This document shows positions 5,596 to 11,763 of a DNA stretch of 11,763 nt, one piece after another; the first letter of the stretch is position 1; each line of letters opens with the position of its first letter. This stretch comes from JBFLVQ01 sp040758525 (GTDB lineage Bacteria; Acidobacteriota; Blastocatellia; Chloracidobacteriales; JADJPF01): positions 1-11,763 of the forward strand of contig JBFLVQ010000262.1 in NCBI GenBank assembly GCA_040758525.1, read 5' to 3'. Under the pieces are notes generated by a model. That model was not told the origin of the DNA, ran no database searches, and was given only the letters and a program-made list of their open reading frames with translations. The translations under genes were made by a program, and so were the position numbers.

Positions 5596-7564
5596 AATTG
5601 GTTGGAGTTGTCCAGTGTGCTAGCCAGGCAAGCACCTCTTTGTACCAGTAGACACTATTGCCAGGTTTCAGGATCCAATGATTCTCATCAGGAAAATAGA
5701 GGAGTTTGGTGGGCACGCCTTTAGCTCTAAGCACCTGGAACATTGCAAAGCTATCGCTTACATCAACACGATAATCAAGTTGACCATGACTGATAAGCAT
5801 AGGAGTAACAAAATTACCTGCAAAGGTACTAGGGGAGGAGAGATGCATCACTTCCAGATTCTCCCAAGGTGTACCGCCTAGCTCCTGTTTAGTATCACCA
5901 ACAAAATCGGCTGCATAGAATGAGGAGATAAGATTGTAGAGTCCACTATGACTTATTAAACAGCGAAAGCGATTAGTGTGGCCAGCAAGCCAATTGGTCA
6001 TATAACCGCCATAACTACCACCTGCCGCTGCTAATCGTGCACTATCAATAAAGGGCCACTTGATTGCCTCATCAACAGCACACATCAGATCTTCAAACAC
6101 GATGTTACCCCAATCACCACGAATCTGATCGGTAAAAGCCTGACCATAGCTTGATGAGCCATGGAAATTGGGAATCAGGACAATATAACCAGCGGCGGCA
6201 AATACCTGTGGATTCCAGCGGTAGTGGAAATCGTTTCCCCAGGCACGATGCGGCCCGCCATGTATGAGAAGTAGTAACGGGTAACGGCGATCCGGTGAGA
6301 AGTCGGGTGGCTTCACTAGCCAGCTCATTACCTCTTCATCATGCCAGCCCTGATAAGTAAAGGATGAAACCTCACTCCAGAGCAGAGAAGTTCGCCATTC
6401 ATCGTTTAGATGTGAGAGCTGTTGTAGTGAGAATTCTGTTGAGGTGGTTGCCTGATAGATTTCTGCTGGCTGAGAGAAGCTGGAGCGTAAGAAGATAAGA
6501 TGGCGACCATCAGGTGTAATAGTGAGATCATTAAGGTTGGAAGTGCGACCGTAGGGTTTGAGCTTTCCTGTTGGTAGAGATAGTTGATAGATCATCTCTT
6601 CTCCATGATCTTCAACAATAAACCAGATCGACCGACCATCTGCTGCCCAGACAAAACTGTTTACACTACGATCCAACTCACCAGTAAGCCGCACCGACTC
6701 GCCAGTAACATTATTGCGTAACATTATGTGGGCATGATCTCCGTCCAGATGAGGTCGCTTAGTAGCCAGATAGGCCAATGTGCCGTCCTGTGAGAAACGC
6801 GGAAAGAAATCATGTGCGCCATTGTTGGTAATCTGGCGAGGTTCTCCTACGGCTAGATCGACAAAGAAAAGGGCACGTATATCATCTAGCGCTTCATTAC
6901 CAATCACACCTACAAAACAGATTGTGCGACCATCAGGAGAGAAGGTATAGGCGTCTGGTCCTCCTTCTGACCAAGCCGGTGCATCCTGGTTGCCGGGTGT
7001 CAGATCACGTAGGTTAGTACCATCGGCCCGCATAATGAATATATGTGCACGTCGCTCATCGACCCAACTATCCCAACGCCGAAACGGCACATCTGTGATC
7101 GTTCTAGCTTTGACTAGCCGTTTTTCCCATTCCTTATGACGTTGCTCCATTGCAGGCCAATCTGGGCAATCTGTATAAACTCTGCTGACAAGAGCAAAAT
7201 GTTCGCCATTAGGTGACCATAGGAAGGAATCGACCTCTGTGACAATATGTGTGATTTGACGTGCTTCGCCACCTTCTAGTGACAGAATCCAAAGCTGCAT
7301 GCCTTCGGCGCGATCACTAAGGAAGGCAATTTCACGTCCATTGGGTGACCAGCGTGGGCGTATATTGCGGCCTGCCACAGCAAAACTTAACTGCCGTGTG
7401 CGACCACTTTCTCGCTCAAGCAACCATAGGTTAGAGACCAACTGGTTCTTTTCTAGATTCGCTTGTGCGACGACGAAAACAATAAATCGCCCATCTGGTG
7501 AGAGTTGGGCATCGGAAATGCGCGCTACGCGTTGCAACGCCTCGATCGTTACTTTGTCAGGCAT
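5594..7564 (-). CDS. S9 family serine peptidase (acylaminoacyl-/dipeptidyl-peptidase type)
   Basis: A 656-aa cytoplasmic peptidase of the prolyl oligopeptidase family. Residues ~15-390 form a beta-propeller with repeated 'SPDGR..F/WSPNG' PD40-type blades (for example near 22, 73, 115 and 209), which in this family restricts access to short peptides. The C-terminal alpha/beta-hydrolase domain (~410-656) shows the oxyanion HGGPH motif, the nucleophile in GGSYGGY (Ser517), Asp597 in GQLDYRV and His629 in DENHW, a complete triad. It should cleave small or N-acylated peptides; exact specificity is not readable from sequence. There is no signal peptide, unlike many periplasmic relatives. The ATG at 7564 has AGGAG (7571-7575) six bases upstream. 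It has its own promoter and a terminal hairpin, so it is probably monocistronic. Confidence 0.93.
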   Translation of the reverse strand: MPDKVTIEALQRVARISDAQLSPDGRFIVFVVAQANLEKNQLVSNLWLLERESGRTRQLSFAVAGRNIRPRWSPNGREIAFLSDRAEGMQLWILSLEGGEARQITHIVTEVDSFLWSPNGEHFALVSRVYTDCPDWPAMEQRHKEWEKRLVKARTITDVPFRRWDSWVDERRAHIFIMRADGTNLRDLTPGNQDAPAWSEGGPDAYTFSPDGRTICFVGVIGNEALDDIRALFFVDLAVGEPRQITNNGAHDFFPRFSQDGTLAYLATKRPHLDGDHAHIMLRNNVTGESVRLTGELDRSVNSFVWAADGRSIWFIVEDHGEEMIYQLSLPTGKLKPYGRTSNLNDLTITPDGRHLIFLRSSFSQPAEIYQATTSTEFSLQQLSHLNDEWRTSLLWSEVSSFTYQGWHDEEVMSWLVKPPDFSPDRRYPLLLLIHGGPHRAWGNDFHYRWNPQVFAAAGYIVLIPNFHGSSSYGQAFTDQIRGDWGNIVFEDLMCAVDEAIKWPFIDSARLAAAGGSYGGYMTNWLAGHTNRFRCLISHSGLYNLISSFYAADFVGDTKQELGGTPWENLEVMHLSSPSTFAGNFVTPMLISHGQLDYRVDVSDSFAMFQVLRAKGVPTKLLYFPDENHWILKPGNSVYWYKEVLAWLAHWTTPTN

Positions 7565-7600
7565 TTATGACTCCTGAGATTTTGGTGGGACTGTGTGAGA

Positions 7601-7630
7601 ATAATACTTTACTAGTAAGAGAAAAGACAA
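7601..7630 (-). promoter_or_regulatory. Promoter for the S9 peptidase gene
   Basis: On the minus strand TTGTCT (7625-7630, four of six) and TATTAT (7601-7606, five of six) are separated by 18 bp, predicting a leader of about 30 nt. The spacer contains a perfect 10-bp palindrome TTACTAGTAA (7609-7618), a position where a repressor could act. Confidence 0.5.
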
Positions 7631-7720
7631 TCATGGCCGGCAGCGCGCAAAAGCAGTAACAGTCTACACATAATCATATGACCGAATAGAGCAGGGAAAG
7701 GGACATGCTCTTTATAGTAG

Positions 7721-8110
7721 TTAACGGGGCTTGTCACGCAGGCGCTTCGATTCACGCGCCATTACAATACGACCTTGCTCGGAGGTTCGCTTGGCCTGCT
7801 CTTTCAGCGATTCATCTTCATAAGGCAGTGCCATTAGCGATCTTACACAGCGCCGTATGGCCTCTTCCATAGTAGCGCCAAATGCATAAGGCTGATAAGG
7901 ATTGGTGCCGGTCTGCTGTAAGGTAAACTGATCGGAAGTAGCAAGGTACTTAGTCGGGTTACCATTCTCGACCGTTAAATAGTCACGCACCGTGATAGAG
8001 AAATTGACGGCGATACCTTGTATGTCACGACTAAAGCTAAAATGGTAGACACGCGCGAAATCATGAATACCTTTCTCCTCTAGCCATTTAAGCAATTCAT
8101 TCAAGCTCAT
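7721..8110 (-). CDS. Unrecognised 129-aa cytoplasmic protein
   Basis: I do not recognise this protein. It begins with an amphipathic helix (MSLNELLKWLEEKG), followed by a beta-rich centre (about 20-75) containing F.F.RDIQGIAVNFSITVRDYL, then a helix GATMEEAIRRCVRSLMAL (about 78-95) and a strongly charged, probably helical or disordered tail ending LRDKPR. One cysteine, no signal peptide and no membrane segment. It looks like a real gene: a strong Shine-Dalgarno (GGGAGGGG) sits just before the ATG at 8110, a good promoter lies at 8177-8205, and it fits the same-strand run of genes. It is not tightly linked to either neighbour (gaps of 156 and 135 bp). The fold layout (mixed beta centre plus one helix) would suit a small binding or phage-like accessory protein, but I assign no function. 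Confidence 0.75.
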   Translation of the reverse strand: MSLNELLKWLEEKGIHDFARVYHFSFSRDIQGIAVNFSITVRDYLTVENGNPTKYLATSDQFTLQQTGTNPYQPYAFGATMEEAIRRCVRSLMALPYEDESLKEQAKRTSEQGRIVMARESKRLRDKPR

Positions 8111-8176
8111 CTGCCCCTCCCTGGGCGGCTACACGGTATCAAAGAGAGATGTTAAGGGTTTAGTGGTAACGGCCTC

Positions 8177-8205
8177 AGTATAAGCTTCTTTAGCGCAAGC
8201 GCCAA
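8177..8205 (-). promoter_or_regulatory. Sigma70-type promoter for the 129-aa protein
   Basis: On the minus strand TTGGCG (8200-8205, four of six) is followed by exactly 17 bp and TATACT (8177-8182, five of six). It predicts a leader of about 60 nt before the gene at 8110 and indicates transcription independent of the DUF4388 gene upstream. Confidence 0.55.
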
Positions 8206-8245
8206 GAATAAACTTGTCGAACCTCTGGCAAGCCGCAAATATCAG

Positions 8246-8944
8246 TTAACTTTCCATTGACTCTTCACTCTCATCCGAGAAGATCTCTAGAATCAACTGT
8301 GCATTAGAAGAGACTATAATCGAAGCTTGAAACTCGACAGGAGAAGGCTCTAGTTCAAAACAACCTTCATTTATTTCAGCAAAGCATTTAAAAGCCGCCT
8401 TGCCACGTAAAGCTCCGTAGATGGCATCAACAATTACCCCTTGATTGAAATATATACTACCAACCGGCTGATTATTTTCTACATAGATAATTCCTGTAAT
8501 ACGGTTCTTCTCAAGTGCCTGTATTACGTCAAAGAGGCTAATATAGCGTAGGTCGCCCATCAGTGGAGTGATTCGTCGTGTTGGTTCGAAACTAGGCGTC
8601 TCTGGCGTAGCTTGGCGCTGTTCTAGCGCCGTCAGTCGCAGAGTGATTTGTGGTGCATTAGGATAAAGTTCGCTAGCATTCAATAGTGCTGAACGTGCCA
8701 TTTCAAATTGGTTGGAGGAAAGATATATATCGGCCAGCGCAATCAACTGTTGAGCGGCTTCTGCGGCCATCTGTTGATCACGATAGATCTCAACCAGCAA
8801 CCAGCGTAGATCGCCATTATAAGGGAAGTCTTTAATTGCATTGCATAAGGTATTAATAGCCTTTTGTGGCAAGCGGTATTTAAGGAAAAGTTCCGCGTCC
8901 ACCAATGCCCCTTCAATAATAGATTTTTCCTTTTCGCCGCCCAA
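8246..8944 (-). CDS. DUF4388 (PATAN-like) protein with N-terminal TPR-like helices
   Basis: A 232-aa soluble protein. Residues ~10-110 form paired helices of TPR character (AELFLKY..PQKAI..L, then A..A..QLIALADIYLSS.QFE.AR.AL..A.ELYP). A short Pro/Thr linker follows, then a DUF4388 domain at ~130-222: GDLRYISLFDVIQALEKN, TG.IYVE, G.IYFNQG.IVDA and G..AF.CF. The tail is acidic (DESEESMES). DUF4388 domains occur in bacterial regulatory and motility-related proteins and are thought to mediate protein contacts; the partner here is unknown. The start is a TTG (8944), the only start codon before an in-frame TGA nine bases upstream. A GTG at 8902 has a better Shine-Dalgarno (AAGGGG, 8908-8913), but starting there would cut into the first helix. 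It is the first gene of the leftward block, divergent from the acyl-CoA dehydrogenase. Confidence 0.85.
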   Translation of the reverse strand: MGGEKEKSIIEGALVDAELFLKYRLPQKAINTLCNAIKDFPYNGDLRWLLVEIYRDQQMAAEAAQQLIALADIYLSSNQFEMARSALLNASELYPNAPQITLRLTALEQRQATPETPSFEPTRRITPLMGDLRYISLFDVIQALEKNRITGIIYVENNQPVGSIYFNQGVIVDAIYGALRGKAAFKCFAEINEGCFELEPSPVEFQASIIVSSNAQLILEIFSDESEESMES

Positions 8945-9011
8945 GAAATATCACCGCCTCACAATTGACAAGGATCTTCAAATGTTAACTAGCAGTCAAC
9001 AACAAACTTTC

Positions 9012-9039
9012 ATTATCAGAGTCAAGAAGCTAGCGTCAG
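9012..9039 (-). promoter_or_regulatory. Candidate promoter for the DUF4388 gene
   Basis: On the minus strand CTGACG (9034-9039, four of six) and GATAAT (9012-9017, five of six) are 16 bp apart, giving a leader of about 60 nt. It lies in the 173-bp divergent gap 8945-9117. I found no equally good rightward promoter for the acyl-CoA dehydrogenase in the same gap. Confidence 0.4.
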
Positions 9040-9107
9040 TTCCATCAGCGGCCAGATCTATGTTAGACTCCTCCTACTTGCAAGTAATCGCAAACTGTTT
9101 TCTTAGT

Positions 9108-9113
9108 GAGGAA
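9108..9113 (+). promoter_or_regulatory. Ribosome binding site that fixes the acyl-CoA dehydrogenase start
   Basis: GAGGAA lies four bases before the ATG at 9118. A GTG at 9106 is in frame but overlaps this site and has no ribosome site of its own, so the ATG is preferred. Confidence 0.75.
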
Positions 9114-9117
9114 TAGT

Positions 9118-10296
9118 ATGACCAGAGAAGCGATGGCGACATCGTTGCACTTGCCGCTAACAACATTGGCTGATGACGAACAGATCTTCCGTGATAGCGT
9201 TGCCCAGTTTGCCGCTACTCAGATACGTCCCTTGGTACATCAGATGGACGAGGAGGCACATCTTGATGCAGCTATCTGCAAACAGTGTTTTGAACTGAAT
9301 CTGATGGGTATACACGTGCCAGAGAACTATAATGGCGCAGGTGGATCGTTTTTTATGTCGATCCTGGCAGTAGAAGAGGTCTCACGGGTGGATGCTTCTT
9401 TAGGAGTCTTTGTTGATGTACAAAATACGCTTGTCAACAATGCACTAATGCGCTGGGGCAGCGAGGCGCTAAAGAGTAAATATTTGCCTCGCTTGACTAC
9501 CGACACGGTAGGCGCCTATGCGCTCTCAGAAGCTGGTTCGGGTTCGGACGCTTTTGCACTGGCTACTCGTGCTTTAGACAAAGGTGATCATTTCTTGCTC
9601 AACGGACGCAAACTCTGGATCACTAATGCCAATGAGGCAGGGATCTTTATTGTTTTTGCCAATGTCAATCCCGCCGACGGCTACCGTGGTATTACTGCCT
9701 TTATTGTAGAGCGTGGCTTCGAGGGTTTTACGGTAGGTAAAAAAGAGGACAAGCTGGGTATACGTGCCTCTTCAACCTGCGAACTGATCCTGGAAGATTG
9801 TCGTGTGCCTAAAGAGAATGTACTTGGCGAGGTTGGCAAGGGCTATAAGGTAGCGATTGAGACGCTTAATGAAGGGCGTATAGGTATTGGCGCACAGATG
9901 ATTGGATTAACCCGTGGCGCGCTTGACTATGGTATTGGCTATGCCAAAGAGCGTGTGCAATTTGGTAAGAAGATTGGCAGCTATCAAGGAGTGCAATTCC
10001 AACTGGCTGAGATGGCTACGGAACTAGAGGCAGCACGTTTGATGGTCTACAATGCTGCTCGCTTGAAAGACGCCGGCCTATCTTTTGTAAAAGAGGCAGC
10101 GATGGCCAAATACTACTCCTCTCAAGTAGCTGAGCGAGTTACTTCTCTGGTTGTGGAGATCTATGGCGGCTATGGCTATACCAAAGACTATCCAGCAGAG
10201 AAGTATTTCCGCGATTCAAAGATCGGGAAGATCTACGAAGGTACTTCCAACATGCAGTTACAGACGATTGCCAAGCTGATATTGGGAGACCTTTAA
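9118..10296 (+). CDS. Acyl-CoA dehydrogenase, short-chain/branched-chain type
   Basis: A 392-aa FAD enzyme that oxidises an acyl-CoA to its trans-2-enoyl-CoA and passes electrons to electron-transfer flavoprotein. The three domains of the family are present at normal length: N-terminal helices (~15-130), the beta domain opening with the signature GAYALSEAGSGSDA (132-145) and WITNA, and the C-terminal helical bundle with ERVQFGKKIGSYQGVQFQLAEM and YGGYGYTKDYPAEKYFRD. The catalytic base is Glu374 in IYEGTSNMQ, the position used by short- and medium-chain enzymes rather than the isovaleryl type. The VQNTLVNNALMRWG segment (~101-114) recalls butyryl-/2-methylbutyryl-CoA dehydrogenases; chain-length preference is inference. 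It is followed after 18 nt by a radical SAM gene, so the two are likely one transcript. No etfAB, thiolase or hydratase gene is in the window. Confidence 0.95.
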   Translation: MTREAMATSLHLPLTTLADDEQIFRDSVAQFAATQIRPLVHQMDEEAHLDAAICKQCFELNLMGIHVPENYNGAGGSFFMSILAVEEVSRVDASLGVFVDVQNTLVNNALMRWGSEALKSKYLPRLTTDTVGAYALSEAGSGSDAFALATRALDKGDHFLLNGRKLWITNANEAGIFIVFANVNPADGYRGITAFIVERGFEGFTVGKKEDKLGIRASSTCELILEDCRVPKENVLGEVGKGYKVAIETLNEGRIGIGAQMIGLTRGALDYGIGYAKERVQFGKKIGSYQGVQFQLAEMATELEAARLMVYNAARLKDAGLSFVKEAAMAKYYSSQVAERVTSLVVEIYGGYGYTKDYPAEKYFRDSKIGKIYEGTSNMQLQTIAKLILGDL

Positions 10297-10314
10297 TAAG
10301 GATTAAGGAATTTT

Positions 10315-11454
10315 ATGAATTATACAGTCGAACTTCTTAAACGCTATGGTAAGGCAATTGTTGGGCAGCCATTTGCACCAGTCGTGCTCAACATTCTCAT
10401 CACATCAGTGTGCGATATGCGTTGTGTACACTGTTTCTTCACTGATGAACTAGACGACAAGCCACGTAAGGCGCTACAGATGAAGACAGCAGAGCTTGTG
10501 CGTATTAGTGAGACTCTCGGCGGTAATCTGCCAGTGCTGATTATTGCTGGCGGCGAGCCATTCACACGTAAAGATCTGCCTGAAGTTGCCCACGCCTTCT
10601 ATCGTAATAATAAGCTTGAATCGATCTATTTGATGTCAAATGGACAGATCCAGAAGCGTATCTTGCCTGATGTTGAGCGTATTCTACGTGAATGTCCAGA
10701 ATTGAATGTAACCGTCGCGCTTGGCATTGATGGCCCACAGCAAGAGCATGACAAGATTCGCCAAAAGCCTGGCAGTTGGCTAATTGCGATTGATACGGCA
10801 CGCCAGCTACAGCAACTTAAGCGTGAATTTCCTAGGTTAGATATACAGACCTGTACTTGCTTTATGAACAGTAATCAGGATCGTATCTTCGATTGGTACG
10901 ATTTTCTTAAATATGATCTCAAGCCAGACAAGATCAATGTCAATTATATACGCCCACCTTCTGCACGTCCTGAGGAACTCAACATAGATTTGGATCGCTA
11001 CCGTAAACTTGCTCATATGATTGATGAAGATTCCCGTACTGCGGCGATCAAGAATAGCTATGCTGGTCGTGAAGGAATCTTCAAGGCTGCGATAGATATT
11101 TACATGCACGAACTGATTGCGCGTACCGAATTGGAACAGAAGGCACAACTACGTTGTTGGGCAGGTACGGCAGGTGCTGTAATCTATGATGAAGGGACAA
11201 TATCGAGTTGTGAAAACCTTGATTCACTAGCTAACCTACGTGATTACAATTGGGATTTTCAGGCTTTCTGGCGTTCACCACAAATTGCTGAACGCCGCCG
11301 TCAAATCAAGCAAGGTTGTTACTGTACTCATGAAAGCAACTGTTATTATCCTTCTCTCGCTTTCAATCCAGGTCATCTGGTGCAGATCAAACGATTGGAA
11401 CGGCAGATGCGCTCTTCGCGCTCTAGTCCTGAATTGACTCCGCAAACAGCCTGA
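10315..11454 (+). CDS. Radical SAM protein with C-terminal SPASM/twitch-like cysteine cluster
   Basis: A 379-aa radical S-adenosylmethionine enzyme. The [4Fe-4S]-SAM motif is CDMRCVHC (Cys33, Cys37, Cys40), followed by the SAM-contact GGEP at 79-82 and a partial TIM barrel with SNGQ (~108) and ALGIDGP. The C-terminal part carries Cys281, Cys299, Cys335, Cys337 and Cys343 (RCWAG..., SSCEN, GCYCTHESNC), a spacing consistent with an auxiliary Fe-S cluster of the SPASM/twitch kind. Family members with such clusters modify peptides, proteins, sugars or cofactors; substrate here is unknown. No small precursor-peptide gene lies next to it. AAGGAA (10305-10310) precedes the ATG by four bases. It is 18 nt behind the acyl-CoA dehydrogenase. 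The tail after ~365 is polar and probably disordered. Confidence 0.9.
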   Translation: MNYTVELLKRYGKAIVGQPFAPVVLNILITSVCDMRCVHCFFTDELDDKPRKALQMKTAELVRISETLGGNLPVLIIAGGEPFTRKDLPEVAHAFYRNNKLESIYLMSNGQIQKRILPDVERILRECPELNVTVALGIDGPQQEHDKIRQKPGSWLIAIDTARQLQQLKREFPRLDIQTCTCFMNSNQDRIFDWYDFLKYDLKPDKINVNYIRPPSARPEELNIDLDRYRKLAHMIDEDSRTAAIKNSYAGREGIFKAAIDIYMHELIARTELEQKAQLRCWAGTAGAVIYDEGTISSCENLDSLANLRDYNWDFQAFWRSPQIAERRRQIKQGCYCTHESNCYYPSLAFNPGHLVQIKRLERQMRSSRSSPELTPQTA

Positions 11455-11480
11455 AGGTAAATCCTTCAGGTTGTCCCATT
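11450..11480 (+). terminator. Terminator at the end of the dehydrogenase/radical SAM unit
   Basis: CCTGAAGG (11450-11457) pairs perfectly with CCTTCAGG (11463-11470) over a 5-nt loop, with A-T and G-U extension. The left arm contains the TGA stop (11452-11454) of the radical SAM gene. The tail (TTGTCCCATT) has few consecutive T residues, so strength is moderate. Confidence 0.6.
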
Positions 11481-11483
11481 ATC

Positions 11484-11489
11484 TATAAT
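11484..11489 (+). promoter_or_regulatory. Perfect -10 box, possible promoter for the membrane protein gene
   Basis: TATAAT matches the sigma70 -10 exactly and lies 48 bp before the ATG at 11538. No acceptable -35 exists at 16-18 bp (that stretch is the terminator stem) and there is no extended -10 TG, so this may be chance in an AT-rich gap. Confidence 0.25.
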
Positions 11490-11537
11490 CTATTTTTAAT
11501 AGAAACCTGATTGTCACTGGTCGCTTGGGGATAATTT

Positions 11538-11763
11538 ATGGACCGTGAAAATATTACTTTTGCCCCCGAGATGGTAGTTATCACACGTGAGCCTTTATGG
11601 CAGAGTATCTATACACGTATACATTATCCTCTTGCGCTGTTAATGCTCGCAATCGGCTTTCTGATATTGTTACGATGGCCAACTCCAGCAGGCTTAAGTG
11701 TGCCAGGACAACGCGCCATTGCGATCTTCCTGCTCTGTTTAGTAATGTGGTTATGGGGACGGC
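11538..11763 (+). CDS. N-terminus of an integral membrane protein, probable SLC13/DASS anion transporter (3' partial)
   Basis: An ATG with GGGGA six bases upstream (11527-11531) opens a frame that runs off the window; 75 residues are visible. After a ~28-residue polar N-terminus comes a membrane segment (HYPLALLMLAIGFLILL, ~29-45), then WPTPAGLSVPGQRAIAIFLLCLVMWLWG. The P..GLS..GQRA.AIFLL pattern leading into the second membrane helix is typical of the N-terminus of SLC13/DASS transporters, which take up dicarboxylates, sulfate or other anions with sodium. Too little is present to see the sodium-binding motifs. It lies 83 nt past the radical SAM gene with a terminator between, so it is probably a separate unit. 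Confidence 0.6.
   Translation, partial: MDRENITFAPEMVVITREPLWQSIYTRIHYPLALLMLAIGFLILLRWPTPAGLSVPGQRAIAIFLLCLVMWLWGR

Noticed and set aside
7688..7711. AGAGCA/TGCTCT inverted repeat downstream of the 129-aa gene
   Set aside because: Six base pairs over a 12-nt loop and no T run on the minus strand, so not called as a terminator.
8965..8970. Perfect rightward TTGACA before the acyl-CoA dehydrogenase
   Set aside because: No acceptable -10 lies 15-19 bp downstream, and the element is about 150 bp from the gene; likely chance.
9106..9117. GTG start four codons upstream for the acyl-CoA dehydrogenase
   Set aside because: The GTG overlaps the Shine-Dalgarno of the ATG at 9118 and has no ribosome site of its own.
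10297..11537. Possible RiPP precursor peptide near the radical SAM gene
   Set aside because: The 18-nt upstream gap and the 83-nt downstream gap contain no start codon with a ribosome site and no usable small frame.

Overview
The window reads as an ordinary chromosomal stretch of a Gram-negative-type heterotrophic bacterium, most likely an acidobacterium (Blastocatellia-like). That placement is inference from gene flavour: a secreted Ig-like/IPT protein with a lysine-rich glycine-proline-asparagine ending, a DUF4388 protein with a helical repeat front, a large multihaem cytochrome c and a cytoplasmic S9 peptidase. There is no rRNA or tRNA to test it. Base composition and codon use look even throughout, and I see no transposase, integrase, phage gene, CRISPR array or tRNA.

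Layout. Left rightward block (1-2350): the C-terminal end of a secreted Ig-like protein with a strong terminator, a stand-alone PRX-like thioredoxin-fold protein behind a good sigma70-type promoter, and a di-iron ferritin-fold protein related to acyl-ACP desaturases. Leftward block (8944 down to 2413, read right to left): DUF4388 protein, an unrecognised 129-aa protein, an S9 peptidase, an eight-haem cytochrome c, smpB and pepA. The intergenic gaps mostly carry their own promoter or hairpin, so most of these are separate units; only smpB-pepA (16-nt gap) looks like a real operon. Right rightward block (9118-11763): an acyl-CoA dehydrogenase and a radical SAM protein with a C-terminal cysteine cluster, 18 nt apart and probably co-transcribed, then a terminator and the start of a membrane protein that looks like an SLC13/DASS anion transporter.

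How they fit together. smpB (ribosome rescue) and pepA (peptide turnover) make sense as a protein-quality pair, and the S9 peptidase adds peptide degradation nearby. The thioredoxin-fold protein, di-iron enzyme, cytochrome and acyl-CoA dehydrogenase are redox functions, but nothing in the sequence ties them into one pathway. The most interesting unassigned items are the anchored eight-haem cytochrome without partner genes, the dehydrogenase/radical SAM pair, and the di-iron protein whose substrate is unknown. I do not see a clear novel defence, mobile or RiPP system.
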